A stretch of 64,000 nucleotides of DNA, from positions 69,396 to 133,395 of the forward strand of contig NZ_JBNAMV010000001.1 in assembly GCF_049705945.1 (NCBI RefSeq), given 5' to 3'. The stretch's first letter is position 1; each line of letters opens with the position of its first letter. Made by a program: the position numbers and the translations under genes. This DNA comes from Salarchaeum japonicum_A. Its GTDB lineage: Archaea; Halobacteriota; Halobacteria; Halobacteriales; Halobacteriaceae. Shown here piece by piece: positions 25,585-33,590 of this stretch. The notes under the pieces were generated by a model. That model ran no database searches and was not told the DNA's origin. It saw only the letters and a list, made by a program, of their open reading frames with translations.

Positions 25585-26580
25585 ATGGCGATTCTCGGAA
25601 TGAGTCTCGCGATGGTCGCGGTGTTCGTCGGGTTCGGCCTGCTCATCGGCACCCTCTTCGGGTTCTTCGGCATGGGCGGGTCGTTCCTCGTCACGCCCGC
25701 ACTGCTCGTGATGGGGTATTCCTCGACGGTCGCCGTCGGGAGCGGGCTCGCGTTCGTGTTCGGAACGAGCGTCATCGGCGCGCTCCGGCATCGCGACCAC
25801 GGTCAGGTCGACTACAAGCTCGCGGCCATCATGACCGCCGCCATGACCATCGGCATCGAAGCGGGGAAGAGCGTCGTGTTCTTCCTCGAGGCGACGGGAC
25901 GCGCTGACCTCATCATTAACGTCGCGTACGTCGGTCTGCTCGCGACGGTGGGCGCGTTCACGCTCCGCGACGCGCGCTCAACTTCGACCGGCGACGACGG
26001 GCACGACCTCGCGGACCGCGTGCAGTCCATCCACATCCCGCCGATGGTGACGTTCCGGGGCGGCGTTCGCGTTTCGGGTGCCATCGTTTTCGCGGTCGGA
26101 CTCGTCATCGGCGTCCTCTCCGGGTTCCTCGGTGTTGGCGGCGGGTTCCTCCTGATGCCCGCGATGATGTACGGACTCGGGATTCCCGCAGCTATCGCCG
26201 TCGGGACCGACATCCTCCAGATCACGATATCGGGAGCGTTCGGCGCGTTCACGTACGCGCAGTCCGGGTCGGTCGCACTGCCCGTAGTCGCGTTCCTCCT
26301 TCTCGGGAGCGCGCTCGGCGCGCGCGTCGGCGCCGGCGCGACGAACCTCGTAGACGAGGACGACATCAAGGGGTACTTCGCCGCGATGTTGCTCGCCGGC
26401 AGCCTCGCCGTCGCGTCGAACAAGCTCGGGTCGGTCTACGGCATCGAACTGCTCAACACGATGAGTACCGCGCTTATCTTCGGGTCCGCGCTGCTCGTCA
26501 GCGCTGCCGTCGTCCTCGCTGCTGTCTGTCAACTGCGGGACGACGGGCACGGGACGTGGTGTCGGCTCGTCGGTTCGTAA
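25585..26580 (+). CDS. TauE/SafE family permease (sulfite/sulfonate exporter type)
   Basis: A 331-residue membrane protein with about eight to nine helices in two homologous halves. GTLFGFFGMGGSFLVTPALLV and GVLSGFLGVGGGFLLMPAMMY are the duplicated glycine-rich signatures of the TauE/SafE (DUF81) family. The loop between halves has SIHIPPMVTFRGGV. In this context sulfite made by the persulfide dioxygenases is the probable exported product. It follows the 49-residue protein and precedes the regulator gene, each with its own spacing. Confidence 0.9.
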   Translation: MAILGMSLAMVAVFVGFGLLIGTLFGFFGMGGSFLVTPALLVMGYSSTVAVGSGLAFVFGTSVIGALRHRDHGQVDYKLAAIMTAAMTIGIEAGKSVVFFLEATGRADLIINVAYVGLLATVGAFTLRDARSTSTGDDGHDLADRVQSIHIPPMVTFRGGVRVSGAIVFAVGLVIGVLSGFLGVGGGFLLMPAMMYGLGIPAAIAVGTDILQITISGAFGAFTYAQSGSVALPVVAFLLLGSALGARVGAGATNLVDEDDIKGYFAAMLLAGSLAVASNKLGSVYGIELLNTMSTALIFGSALLVSAAVVLAAVCQLRDDGHGTWCRLVGS

Positions 26581-26606
26581 GCCCCGCGACGACACCACGA
26601 GCGCAC

Positions 26607-26615
26607 AGTATTGTA
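26607..26615 (+). promoter_or_regulatory. Sulfur-locus motif, half site 5 (regulator gene)
   Basis: AGTATTGTA is followed by CCGACTAAACAAACACTTTTGAG and lies about 50 bases before the regulator ATG 26665. Only the first half matches the consensus, which might allow weak autoregulation. Confidence 0.35.
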
Positions 26616-26664
26616 CCGACTAAACAAACACTTTTGAGGCTGTGTCACCTAGAATTCTGTATCA

Positions 26665-27069
26665 ATGGCTGACTCCATGAGTGAGATGCTCCGGCGGGAC
26701 ATGCAGTGCGAGGGCCTGCTCGAGTGTTTCCACGACCTCAAGGCGATCGACCGAGACATCTTCCAGTTACTCCAGGAGACGAAGGAACCGCTGACCGTCG
26801 ACGAAATCGCGGACCAAGTCGACCGTGAACGCTCGACCGCGTATCGAGCCGTCCAGCGCCTGCTTCAGGCCGGGTTCATCCAGAAAGAACAGGTGAACTA
26901 CGAACAGGGTGGCTACTACCACGTCTACGAGTCCCGGAGCGCGGAGGAGATAACCAACGAGATGCAGCGCCTGCTCAACGACTGGTACGCGAAGATGGGG
27001 CAGCTCATCGGCGAGTTCGAGGAGAAGTACGGCGACGAACCTCGACCCGCCACGCCCGCCGAGAGCTAG
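26665..27069 (+). CDS. HTH regulator (TrmB/MarR-like winged helix) of the sulfur locus
   Basis: A 134-residue DNA-binding protein. The winged helix spans about residues 30-85: DIFQLLQETKEPLTVDEIAD, then RERSTAYRAVQRLLQAGFIQ as the recognition region. The wing is followed by a helical tail of about 45 residues (EEITNEMQRLLNDWYAKMG), likely for dimerisation. Two cysteines at positions 15 and 21 in MQCEGLLECF precede the helix domain and could act as a thiol/persulfide switch. Its central place among sulfur genes and the shared operator-like motif make it the obvious candidate regulator. Direct binding is not shown. Confidence 0.75.
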   Translation: MADSMSEMLRRDMQCEGLLECFHDLKAIDRDIFQLLQETKEPLTVDEIADQVDRERSTAYRAVQRLLQAGFIQKEQVNYEQGGYYHVYESRSAEEITNEMQRLLNDWYAKMGQLIGEFEEKYGDEPRPATPAES

Positions 27070-27087
27070 ACCGGCTCCGCGAGCGTC

Positions 27088-27462
27088 TCACTTCCGGGAC
27101 ACGATATTTTGCAGGAACGCGACAATCCGGTAGGGGACCGTGTTCTGTTCGTACTGTCGCCAGCCGGTGTAGCCGCCGGTGAGTGTTGTCGCCGTATAGC
27201 CGGCTTCGTCGAGGTAGTCGGTGGCGTTCCGTGCGACGATTCCGGCCTTGCACACAGTCACGATTTCCGTGTCGTCGGGGAGCGCTGACAGATGGGGGTC
27301 GAGCGCGTCGACGTTTCCGCCTCGCAGTTCGTGGTACACCGGCGCGTTGGCGCTCTCGGGAATGTGACTCTCCAGGTAGTCCTGTTCGGGGCGGATGTCG
27401 AGGACGAACACGTCGCCGTCCGCCCGCCGTTCGTCGAGCCGCGCGGGGCCGATGCTACTCAT
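27088..27462 (-). CDS. Single-domain rhodanese-like sulfurtransferase
   Basis: A 124-residue rhodanese domain. VFVLDIRPEQDYLESHIPESANAP is the N-terminal CH2-type segment. The active-site Cys is in TVCKAGIVARNA, and it ends TTLTGGYTGWRQYE. Starting at ATG 27462, it overlaps the stop of the upstream methyltransferase gene by 8 bases, so the two form an operon. A GTG three codons earlier is an alternative. The 18-base gap to the convergent regulator gene is short. Confidence 0.88.
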   Translation of the reverse strand: MSSIGPARLDERRADGDVFVLDIRPEQDYLESHIPESANAPVYHELRGGNVDALDPHLSALPDDTEIVTVCKAGIVARNATDYLDEAGYTATTLTGGYTGWRQYEQNTVPYRIVAFLQNIVSRK

Positions 27463-28018
27463 CCGCGACACCCACGACGAGGAACGTCTCCGGTCGCAAC
27501 GCCCGGAAGCCGATATTGAAGCCGGCGTCGCGGAGCGCGGTCGTCACGCTGTCGACGTCGAAGCGCTCATCTAACGGCGGTCCGTCCTCGCCAGTTCCGT
27601 CGGCCGACCAGTCGGCGATGACGAGTCGGCTGCCGGGCGCGAGGACGCGCGCGAGTTCCGAGAGCGCTTGGTCGGTCGCGAACTCGTGGTACGTCATCGT
27701 CGACACCGCCGCGTTCAGGTGGTTCTGGTCGAACGGGAGGTCGGCAATGTCTGCGGTCACGAGCGCGGTGTTCTCCGGGACGCCCTTCTCGCGATAGAAC
27801 TCGTGCATCGAGTCCTGTACGTCGACGACGTACACGTGTTTGACATGGGACGCGACGAGGTCCGTGTAAAAGCCGGTGCCGCTTCCGAGGTCGGCGACCG
27901 TCTCGTCTCCACTGGGGTCGAGCGCCCAGAGTAGTTCTTCCCGAGAGACGTATTGGTATCGTGCGGCTGCGTCCTCGAGCTTTGCAGCCCGTGACGCGTC
28001 GAACGTGTGGTGTCCCAT
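27455..28018 (-). CDS. Class I SAM-dependent methyltransferase
   Basis: A 187-residue Rossmann-fold methyltransferase. Motif I is VADLGSGTGFYTDLVA, the acidic strand 2 end is VYVVDVQDSM, and later come ALVTADIADLPF and RVLAPGSRLVIADWSADG. It resembles the UbiE/ArsM-type group, but lacks clustered cysteines. ATG 28018 is chosen because upstream residues are not conserved-looking. It is co-transcribed with the rhodanese. A thiol or sulfide methylation role would suit the locus but is only inference. Confidence 0.85.
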   Translation of the reverse strand: MGHHTFDASRAAKLEDAAARYQYVSREELLWALDPSGDETVADLGSGTGFYTDLVASHVKHVYVVDVQDSMHEFYREKGVPENTALVTADIADLPFDQNHLNAAVSTMTYHEFATDQALSELARVLAPGSRLVIADWSADGTGEDGPPLDERFDVDSVTTALRDAGFNIGFRALRPETFLVVGVADE

Positions 28019-28175
28019 ATCCCGTAGTTGTGGGAGAACTGTGAAATAAATAGTGGTCGGGGAAGACGGCCGGTATCGAGTTTTTCTGAACGGTTCCAGG
28101 CCCAGTGGAGGCTTTTTTCGTATAGTATCCGTTTCCGCAATTCGCCGAGTCCAACACATTTACACCGAACCCGCC

Positions 28176-28185
28176 TATAGTATTG
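28176..28185 (+). promoter_or_regulatory. Sulfur-locus motif, site 6 (second rhodanese-MBL gene)
   Basis: TATAGTATTG lies 6 bases before ATG 28192, so it overlaps the start region. A second, shorter match (TATAGTAT, 28121-28128) lies 65 bases further up. Confidence 0.45.
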
Positions 28186-28191
28186 ATTGTA

Positions 28192-29313
28192 ATGAGCAAT
28201 ACTACTCTGGACCCGTCCGAGGTCGCACGACGCATCACCGAAGACGACGCCGAGGACTTGTTCGTCCTCGATATCCGCAACGAAGACGCCTACGAGGAAT
28301 GGCAGATATCTGAGAGTGCCAACCTCCCGATATACGACGACCTACTCGACTACGACTACTCGACACTCGAAACCCACCTCGACGACCTCCCCGAAGACGA
28401 AGAAATCGCCGTCGTCTGCATCGGCGGACTCACCTCCGCCCGCGCCGCCGAATTCCTCCGCGAACACGGCTTCAACGCGGCGTCCGTCGAGAACGGCATG
28501 AATGGGTGGGGCCGCGTCCACCGCGAGTACGACGGCACCACGGACGGCGTTATACAAGTTGTCCGTCCCGGCACAGGCTGTGTCTCCTATCTCGTCCACG
28601 ACAACGGGGAGGCCATCGTTGTCGACCCAACACAGTACATCGACCAGTACCTCGATATCGCCGACGCACACGGCCTCTCCATCGTCGGCGTGGCGGACAC
28701 ACACGCCCACGCAGACCACGTCTCTGGCGCGCGTCGCCTCGCCGGCGAACTCGATATCCCGTATTACCTCCACGAATCCGACGCGGGCGAGCTCGACGAT
28801 ATCACCAAAATCGCCGACGGGGACACAGTTTCCGTCGGCGACCGCGGCCTCGACGTGCTGTACACGCCCGGTCACACGCCAGGTAGCGCGTCTTTCCAGT
28901 TCGGCTCCGCCCTCCTCTCCGGAGACACTTTGTTCCTCCGCAGCGTCGGCCGCCCTGATCTCGAGGACAGTTCCGAGAACGCGATTCGGGACGCCGCGTC
29001 CCGGTTGTTCGACAGCCTCGACCGGCTCACCGATCTCGACGACGACACTGTCGTCCTGCCCGGGCACTTCAGCGATGAGGGCGTTCGCCCCGTCGCAACC
29101 GAACTCGACGACCTCACCGCGGAAGCCAACAACGAACTCCTGAGCTACGTCGCGGACAGCGACGAGACGGCGTTTGTCGAAACTATCGTCGAAAGCCTCT
29201 CCGACGAGCCTGCGAACTACAACGAGATAAAACAGATCAACTGGGGGAAAACCCAGCCCGGAGGAGATGTCGAATCCCTCGAACTCGGCCCGAACAACTG
29301 CGCGGCTAACTAA
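28192..29313 (+). CDS. Rhodanese-metallo-beta-lactamase fusion (persulfide dioxygenase-like), copy 2
   Basis: A 373-residue paralogue of the protein encoded at 23218-24387, with the same order. The rhodanese Cys is in VVCIGGLTSARA. The metallo-beta-lactamase site is THAHADHVSGAR, followed by YTPGHTPGSAS and LLSGDTLFL; the C-terminus has LELGPNNCAAN. Its active-site loops differ from copy 1, so the two may prefer different persulfide donors. The gene begins within 20 bases of the regulatory motif and diverges from the methyltransferase-rhodanese pair. ATG 28192 is chosen over a TTG three codons upstream. Confidence 0.88.
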   Translation: MSNTTLDPSEVARRITEDDAEDLFVLDIRNEDAYEEWQISESANLPIYDDLLDYDYSTLETHLDDLPEDEEIAVVCIGGLTSARAAEFLREHGFNAASVENGMNGWGRVHREYDGTTDGVIQVVRPGTGCVSYLVHDNGEAIVVDPTQYIDQYLDIADAHGLSIVGVADTHAHADHVSGARRLAGELDIPYYLHESDAGELDDITKIADGDTVSVGDRGLDVLYTPGHTPGSASFQFGSALLSGDTLFLRSVGRPDLEDSSENAIRDAASRLFDSLDRLTDLDDDTVVLPGHFSDEGVRPVATELDDLTAEANNELLSYVADSDETAFVETIVESLSDEPANYNEIKQINWGKTQPGGDVESLELGPNNCAAN

Positions 29314-29352
29314 CGCGAACGTGCGCTCAAACAACCGAACCGCCGCGTATCG

Positions 29353-30612
29353 ATGAGTACGGACCTCGCCGATAAACAAGGCATCCGTGAACACGTCGGG
29401 CAGTTCTCACTTCACGTTCTGCTGGTGTTCGCAACCGGATTGACAATCGGGTCCGAGCGGGCAGTCGTCCCGGTGCTGGGACGCGACGTGTTCGGCGTCG
29501 AGTCGCTGCTTGTAATCGGGTCGTTCGTCGTTTCGTTCGGGTTCGTCAAGGGCCTCCTGAACCTCTACGCTGGGAAGTGGGGCGGCGAGTACGGCCGCAA
29601 GCCAGTGCTCGTCCTCGGCTGGGCAACCGCACTCCCACTTCCACTCATTCTCGTCTACGCGCCGAACTGGACGTGGATAACCGCTGGGAACGTACTCCTG
29701 GGCGTCAATCAGGCGTTGACGTGGAGCATGGCCATCAACGCCAAAATCGACATCGCAGGCCCCACGCAGCGCGGACTTGCGGTCGGCATCGACGAGGCAT
29801 TCGGCTACACCGGCGTCGCTGTCGGTGCCTGGGTCACTGGCGTCATCGCCGCTCGGACGAGCCTTCGCCCCGAGCCGTTCTTCTTCCTCGCTGTCGTCGT
29901 CGTGCTCGCGCTTTTCGTCTCGATTTTCCTTATCAAGGAAACCGTCCACCTCGCGGAGTTGGAGGTCCGAGGCGACAACCACTACGATGCGAACCTGCCC
30001 TTCATTGAGGTTCTGAAACGTGCGACCTATGGCGACAGGACGCTGTTCGCCGCGGCGCAAGCGGGCCACGTCGAGAAGTTCGTTGATACGCTGTTCTGGC
30101 TCGCGGTTCCGCTGTACCTCACGAATCAGGGTCTCGGCATCGCAGCGGTCGGGTTCGTTGTCGCCGTTCACAGCGCGATGTACTTCCTCCAGATTGCGAC
30201 CGGTGGACTCGCCGACCGCATCGGCCGTCGGCCGCCGATCCTCGCCGGGATGTTCCTCGCCGGCGCGGGCGTCCTCGGGATGGTACTCGTTGAGGGGTAC
30301 CTCGCGTGGGTCGTGCTCGCCGGCGTGTCGGGGTTCGGGATGGCGCTTCTCTACCCGAACCTGATGACAGTACCCGGAGACGCCGCGCATCCGACGTGGC
30401 GCGCGACCGGGATGGGAGTCTATCGAATGTGGCGTGATACTGGCTACGGTGTCGGCGCGATTCTCATCGCACTTGTGATGGAGTTCCTGAACGTCGGCGC
30501 CGCGTTCTACGTAATCGGACTTTTGATGTTCGCCTCGGGCGCACTCGTCTACGTCTGGATGGAGGAGACCCATCCCGAGTTTGGAACGCACGAATCGCCC
30601 CCACCAGAGTGA
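29353..30612 (+). CDS. Major facilitator superfamily transporter in the sulfur locus
   Basis: A 419-residue protein with about 12 helices. The loop after helix 2 is LYAGKWGGEYGRKPVLVLGW, an MFS motif A variant, with a second copy, TGGLADRIGRRPPILAG, in the C-terminal half. It follows the second rhodanese-MBL gene by 39 bases in the same direction, so is likely in its operon. The substrate is unknown; a sulfur compound or thiol is possible given the surroundings. Confidence 0.85.
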   Translation: MSTDLADKQGIREHVGQFSLHVLLVFATGLTIGSERAVVPVLGRDVFGVESLLVIGSFVVSFGFVKGLLNLYAGKWGGEYGRKPVLVLGWATALPLPLILVYAPNWTWITAGNVLLGVNQALTWSMAINAKIDIAGPTQRGLAVGIDEAFGYTGVAVGAWVTGVIAARTSLRPEPFFFLAVVVVLALFVSIFLIKETVHLAELEVRGDNHYDANLPFIEVLKRATYGDRTLFAAAQAGHVEKFVDTLFWLAVPLYLTNQGLGIAAVGFVVAVHSAMYFLQIATGGLADRIGRRPPILAGMFLAGAGVLGMVLVEGYLAWVVLAGVSGFGMALLYPNLMTVPGDAAHPTWRATGMGVYRMWRDTGYGVGAILIALVMEFLNVGAAFYVIGLLMFASGALVYVWMEETHPEFGTHESPPPE

Positions 30613-30663
30613 CGGTATGTACCGTCGCTCGTTCCTTCCGCTGTTTGAGGGCTCGCGACAAGT

Positions 30664-30676
30664 AGTATTGTATATT
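30664..30676 (+). promoter_or_regulatory. Sulfur-locus motif, site 7 (thioredoxin 1)
   Basis: AGTATTGTATATT lies 41 bases before ATG 30718. The next bases contain GCAAGACTATTTACG, a TATA-like element that also occurs (GCAAGACTTAATC) in the next thioredoxin promoter. Confidence 0.5.
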
Positions 30677-30717
30677 TTAGGCAAGACTATTTACGTCGTG
30701 CGTACGTATCCTCTGTT

Positions 30718-31056
30718 ATGGCAACGCAGATAGCGGAGACGAACCGGGCGGTTTCGCTCGGTGAGAACGACCTAACAACCGTCATCAACGACACCGGCAT
30801 CACGCTCGTCGAGTTCTATACCGAGTGGTGTGGCACCTGCCAGCGTCTAAAACCGATTCTGGACGCGCTCACCGAGGACACGGACGCGACGGTCATGACG
30901 GTCGACATTGAGTCGCACCTCGAAACCGCCATCGAGTTCGGTGCACAGAGCACGCCGACGTTCGTCCTGTTTGCGGACGGACAGCCCGTAAAACAGCTTC
31001 GTGGCGGCCAAACTGAACAGACACTTCGCGACCTCATCGCCCAGTACAGCGACTGA
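30718..31056 (+). CDS. Thioredoxin-family protein 1
   Basis: A 112-residue thioredoxin. The active site is EWCGTCQRL, with Thr where typical thioredoxins have Pro in CGPC, a change expected to alter redox potential. The cis-Pro loop is QSTPTFVLFADGQP. It has its own promoter with the sulfur-locus motif and stands immediately before a second thioredoxin gene and a reductase. The unusual site suggests specialisation, perhaps for persulfide reduction. Confidence 0.88.
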   Translation: MATQIAETNRAVSLGENDLTTVINDTGITLVEFYTEWCGTCQRLKPILDALTEDTDATVMTVDIESHLETAIEFGAQSTPTFVLFADGQPVKQLRGGQTEQTLRDLIAQYSD

Positions 31057-31130
31057 TTCTTGGGGTCGAGCTGTACCCCGGTGTTTGCGCATATTATACC
31101 TCGCTGGTGCCGCAATTCCCCACGCAGTAC

Positions 31131-31147
31131 AATTGTATAGTATTGTA
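31131..31147 (+). promoter_or_regulatory. Sulfur-locus motif, site 8 (thioredoxin 2)
   Basis: AATTGTATAGTATTGTA lies 45 bases before ATG 31193. It is followed by TTTATAGAGCAAGACTTAAT, again with the AAGACT TATA-like element. Confidence 0.5.
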
Positions 31148-31192
31148 TTTATAGAGCAAGACTTAATCGGCGCCAACGCGTAGACCCAAGTG

Positions 31193-31552
31193 ATGGCAAC
31201 TGATACCGCAACCGACGCGCACGCCACACCAAGCGACGAACCGCTCCACATCGATGGAGCAGCCGCACTCGATACCCTCGTCAGCCGAGACGACATCGTC
31301 CTGACTGACTTCTACGCGGACTGGTGTGGCCCCTGCCAGATGCTCGAACCGATCGTCGAAACCATCGCCGCCGACACAAATGCGACGGTAGCAAAGGTCG
31401 ACGTCGACGCGAACCAACCGCTCGCCGCCGAATACGGTGTCCGCGGCGTCCCAACGCTCGTCCTGTTCGCCGACGGCGAGCAGGTCGAGGAACTCGTCGG
31501 CCTACAAAGCGAAGAACAACTTCGAACGCTCGTCGACTCGTACACGAACTGA
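31193..31552 (+). CDS. trxA: Thioredoxin 2
   Basis: A 119-residue canonical thioredoxin with active site DWCGPCQML, cis-Pro loop RGVPTLVLFADGE and the usual N-terminal haloarchaeal extension of about 25 residues. The start is ATG 31193, immediately after an in-frame GTG. The reductase gene starts directly at its stop, so the pair is translated together. It supplies reducing power to methionine-sulfoxide, peroxide and possibly persulfide systems. Confidence 0.9.
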   Translation: MATDTATDAHATPSDEPLHIDGAAALDTLVSRDDIVLTDFYADWCGPCQMLEPIVETIAADTNATVAKVDVDANQPLAAEYGVRGVPTLVLFADGEQVEELVGLQSEEQLRTLVDSYTN

Positions 31553-32578
31553 ATGAGCACGGACGTACACGACCTCGTCATCGCTGGATCGGGAATCGCC
31601 GGCCTCTCGGCGGCGGTCTACGCGGCTCGTGCCGATCTCAACCCGCTGGTGCTCGAGGGCGACGAACCGGGCGGCCAGCTCACCCTCACCACCGACGTGG
31701 AGAACTACCTCGGGTTTCCTGACGGCGTCGGCGGCATGGACCTCATCCAGCGCGGCAAGGAGCAGGCCGAGCAGTTCGGCGCCCGGTTCCGGCACGGCCG
31801 AATCGACAACGCCGCGCTGGACGACCAGCCCCTCGAACTGTCGCTGTCGACCAACGAGACGATTCGTACGCGTACCCTCGTCGTCGCAACTGGCGCGAGC
31901 GCGCGGTGGGTCGGCGCAGAGAACGAGGACGAACTGATGGGGTACGGGCTCTCGACGTGTGCGACCTGTGACGGCGCATTCCACCGCGGTGACGACGTCC
32001 TCGTCATCGGCGGTGGCGACAGCGCGATGGAAGAAGCGCTCTTCCTCACGAAGTTCGCGGACTCCGTGACGGTTGTCCACCGCCGCGACGACCTGCGCGC
32101 GTCCGAAATCATGGCGGACCGCGCCCGCGACCACGACGACATCGTGTTCCAGTGGAACACGGAACTCGAAGCTATCCATGGTTCCCCAGAGGAGGGTGTC
32201 ACCGGCGCGACGCTCGTCACCCACCCCGACGGCTACCCCACAGAGAAATCCGAATCCGGCCACGACATCAACCGAGAGACAGTCGACATCGGCGGCGTGT
32301 TCTACGCCGTCGGCCACACACCGAACACAGGATTCCTCAACGGCACCGGCGTCGAACGAGACGAACGTGGCTACGTATTCACGCAGACGGACGACACCGG
32401 TCGACCGACGGCCCGGACGACCGTTGCCGGCGTATTCGCCGCTGGCGACGTCGCTGACCCTCGATACAGGCAGGCAATTACGTCTGCTGGAACCGGAAGC
32501 ATGGCCGCGCTCGACGCGCAAGACTTCCTCGAAACACTACGCGGGACGGACGAACCGACACCCACGACGAGGGCATAA
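31553..32578 (+). CDS. trxB: Thioredoxin reductase (FAD/NAD(P)H)
   Basis: A 341-residue flavoprotein that reduces thioredoxin. The FAD-binding GSGIAGLSAAVYAARA is near the N-terminus, the redox-active CATC is in GLSTCATCDGAFHRGDD, and the NAD(P)H motif is VLVIGGGDSAMEEALF. The C-terminal FAD motif VFAAGDVADPRYRQAIT is present. The HRRDDLRAS region carries arginines that favour NADPH. ATG 31553 abuts the trxA stop. A small membrane-protein gene follows. Confidence 0.92.
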   Translation: MSTDVHDLVIAGSGIAGLSAAVYAARADLNPLVLEGDEPGGQLTLTTDVENYLGFPDGVGGMDLIQRGKEQAEQFGARFRHGRIDNAALDDQPLELSLSTNETIRTRTLVVATGASARWVGAENEDELMGYGLSTCATCDGAFHRGDDVLVIGGGDSAMEEALFLTKFADSVTVVHRRDDLRASEIMADRARDHDDIVFQWNTELEAIHGSPEEGVTGATLVTHPDGYPTEKSESGHDINRETVDIGGVFYAVGHTPNTGFLNGTGVERDERGYVFTQTDDTGRPTARTTVAGVFAAGDVADPRYRQAITSAGTGSMAALDAQDFLETLRGTDEPTPTTRA

Positions 32579-32594
32579 GGACTCCCGCCAGTAC

Positions 32595-32813
32595 GTGGAC
32601 CACGGGACGGTACTCGCACTCGCCACGAGCACGGCTGTCGCGCTACTCGCGACGCTGCTCGTGATGGAGGGACTGCTCGCGGGACTACAGCGCGTCGCGA
32701 CCCTCTCATCGCGGGACCGCGTCGCGTTTCGAATAGTCGGGTACGGCGTGCCCGCCGTTCTCAACACGGTTGTCACGGTCCACAACGTTCGCCGCCTCCT
32801 CCAAGCCCCCTGA
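32595..32813 (+). CDS. Small two-TM membrane protein (72 aa)
   Basis: A frame from GTG 32595 gives two hydrophobic segments, roughly residues 5-25 and 48-62, separated by a basic/polar loop (LSSRDRVAFR). It begins 16 bases after the trxB stop and runs the same way, so may be the last gene of that operon. High GC and codon use match the neighbours. No family is recognised. Confidence 0.5.
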   Translation: MDHGTVLALATSTAVALLATLLVMEGLLAGLQRVATLSSRDRVAFRIVGYGVPAVLNTVVTVHNVRRLLQAP

Positions 32814-32937
32814 CGTAAATCATGCGTTAATTGACGTTTCCCGCGTCAGTAACGTGGGCAAAGTTCGTTCGGTGTATCGGCGGACGGCGTCGGGCATCGA
32901 CACGGTTTTGCCGCGTTCGCGGCGTATCCAGAGTCGA

Positions 32938-33414
32938 ATGAGTGAGACGGTGGAGATCCGGCGTGCGACCGTCGCGGACGTGGACGCGCTGGTCCCGCTG
33001 TACCGCGCGGCCTACCGTACGACCGCCGACCTCGGCTATCCGACGGGCATGACCGACGTGGAGCGCGAGTACGTGCGGTCGTGGTTCGCCGATGACGAAC
33101 CGTCCGCGGAGTTCGTCGCCGAACGCGACGACGCGGTCGTCGGCGCGGTTCGCGTACTCGAAACGGAGGAGTATCCGTTCGCCGAACGCCTCGCAGTCGC
33201 TCCCGACGAACAAGGCGCGGGCATCGGCGCTGCGCTGTTCGAGCGCGCCGAAGCGTACGCCCGCAATCAGGGCTACGACCAGCTCCAACTCGGAACGTAC
33301 TCGGGTCACCCGTTCCTCATCGACTTCTACGAATCCCGCGGCTACGAACAGTACACCGTCTGGGAGAACGACGACGCCGACCACGACTACGTCGGCTACC
33401 AGAAACAACTCTAA
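32938..33414 (+). CDS. GNAT-family N-acetyltransferase
   Basis: A 158-residue acetyl-CoA-dependent acetyltransferase. The N-terminal VEIRRATVADVDALVPLYR strand-helix is typical. The acetyl-CoA pyrophosphate loop is LAVAPDEQGAGIGAALFERA (Q/RxxGxG/A), and the C-terminal strand is YESRGYEQYTVWE. Substrate not inferable. Starts at ATG 32938; an upstream open frame to 32770 is not conserved-looking. Confidence 0.88.
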   Translation: MSETVEIRRATVADVDALVPLYRAAYRTTADLGYPTGMTDVEREYVRSWFADDEPSAEFVAERDDAVVGAVRVLETEEYPFAERLAVAPDEQGAGIGAALFERAEAYARNQGYDQLQLGTYSGHPFLIDFYESRGYEQYTVWENDDADHDYVGYQKQL

Positions 33415-33590
33415 TCCAGTCACGGCCGAAGAGTAGAGAGTTTCTACTGGTCGCTTGTGGCGCGTAGGTGGAGTATTACTTACTCGGCGCGTCGGGTGTC
33501 CGGACAGTATGGAAGCAGACTCGATACCACCAGTCGACCGGGGGCGCGCGGCGGACGCGCGGAACGGTCGACCGGCCGGAACGGCGTCGC

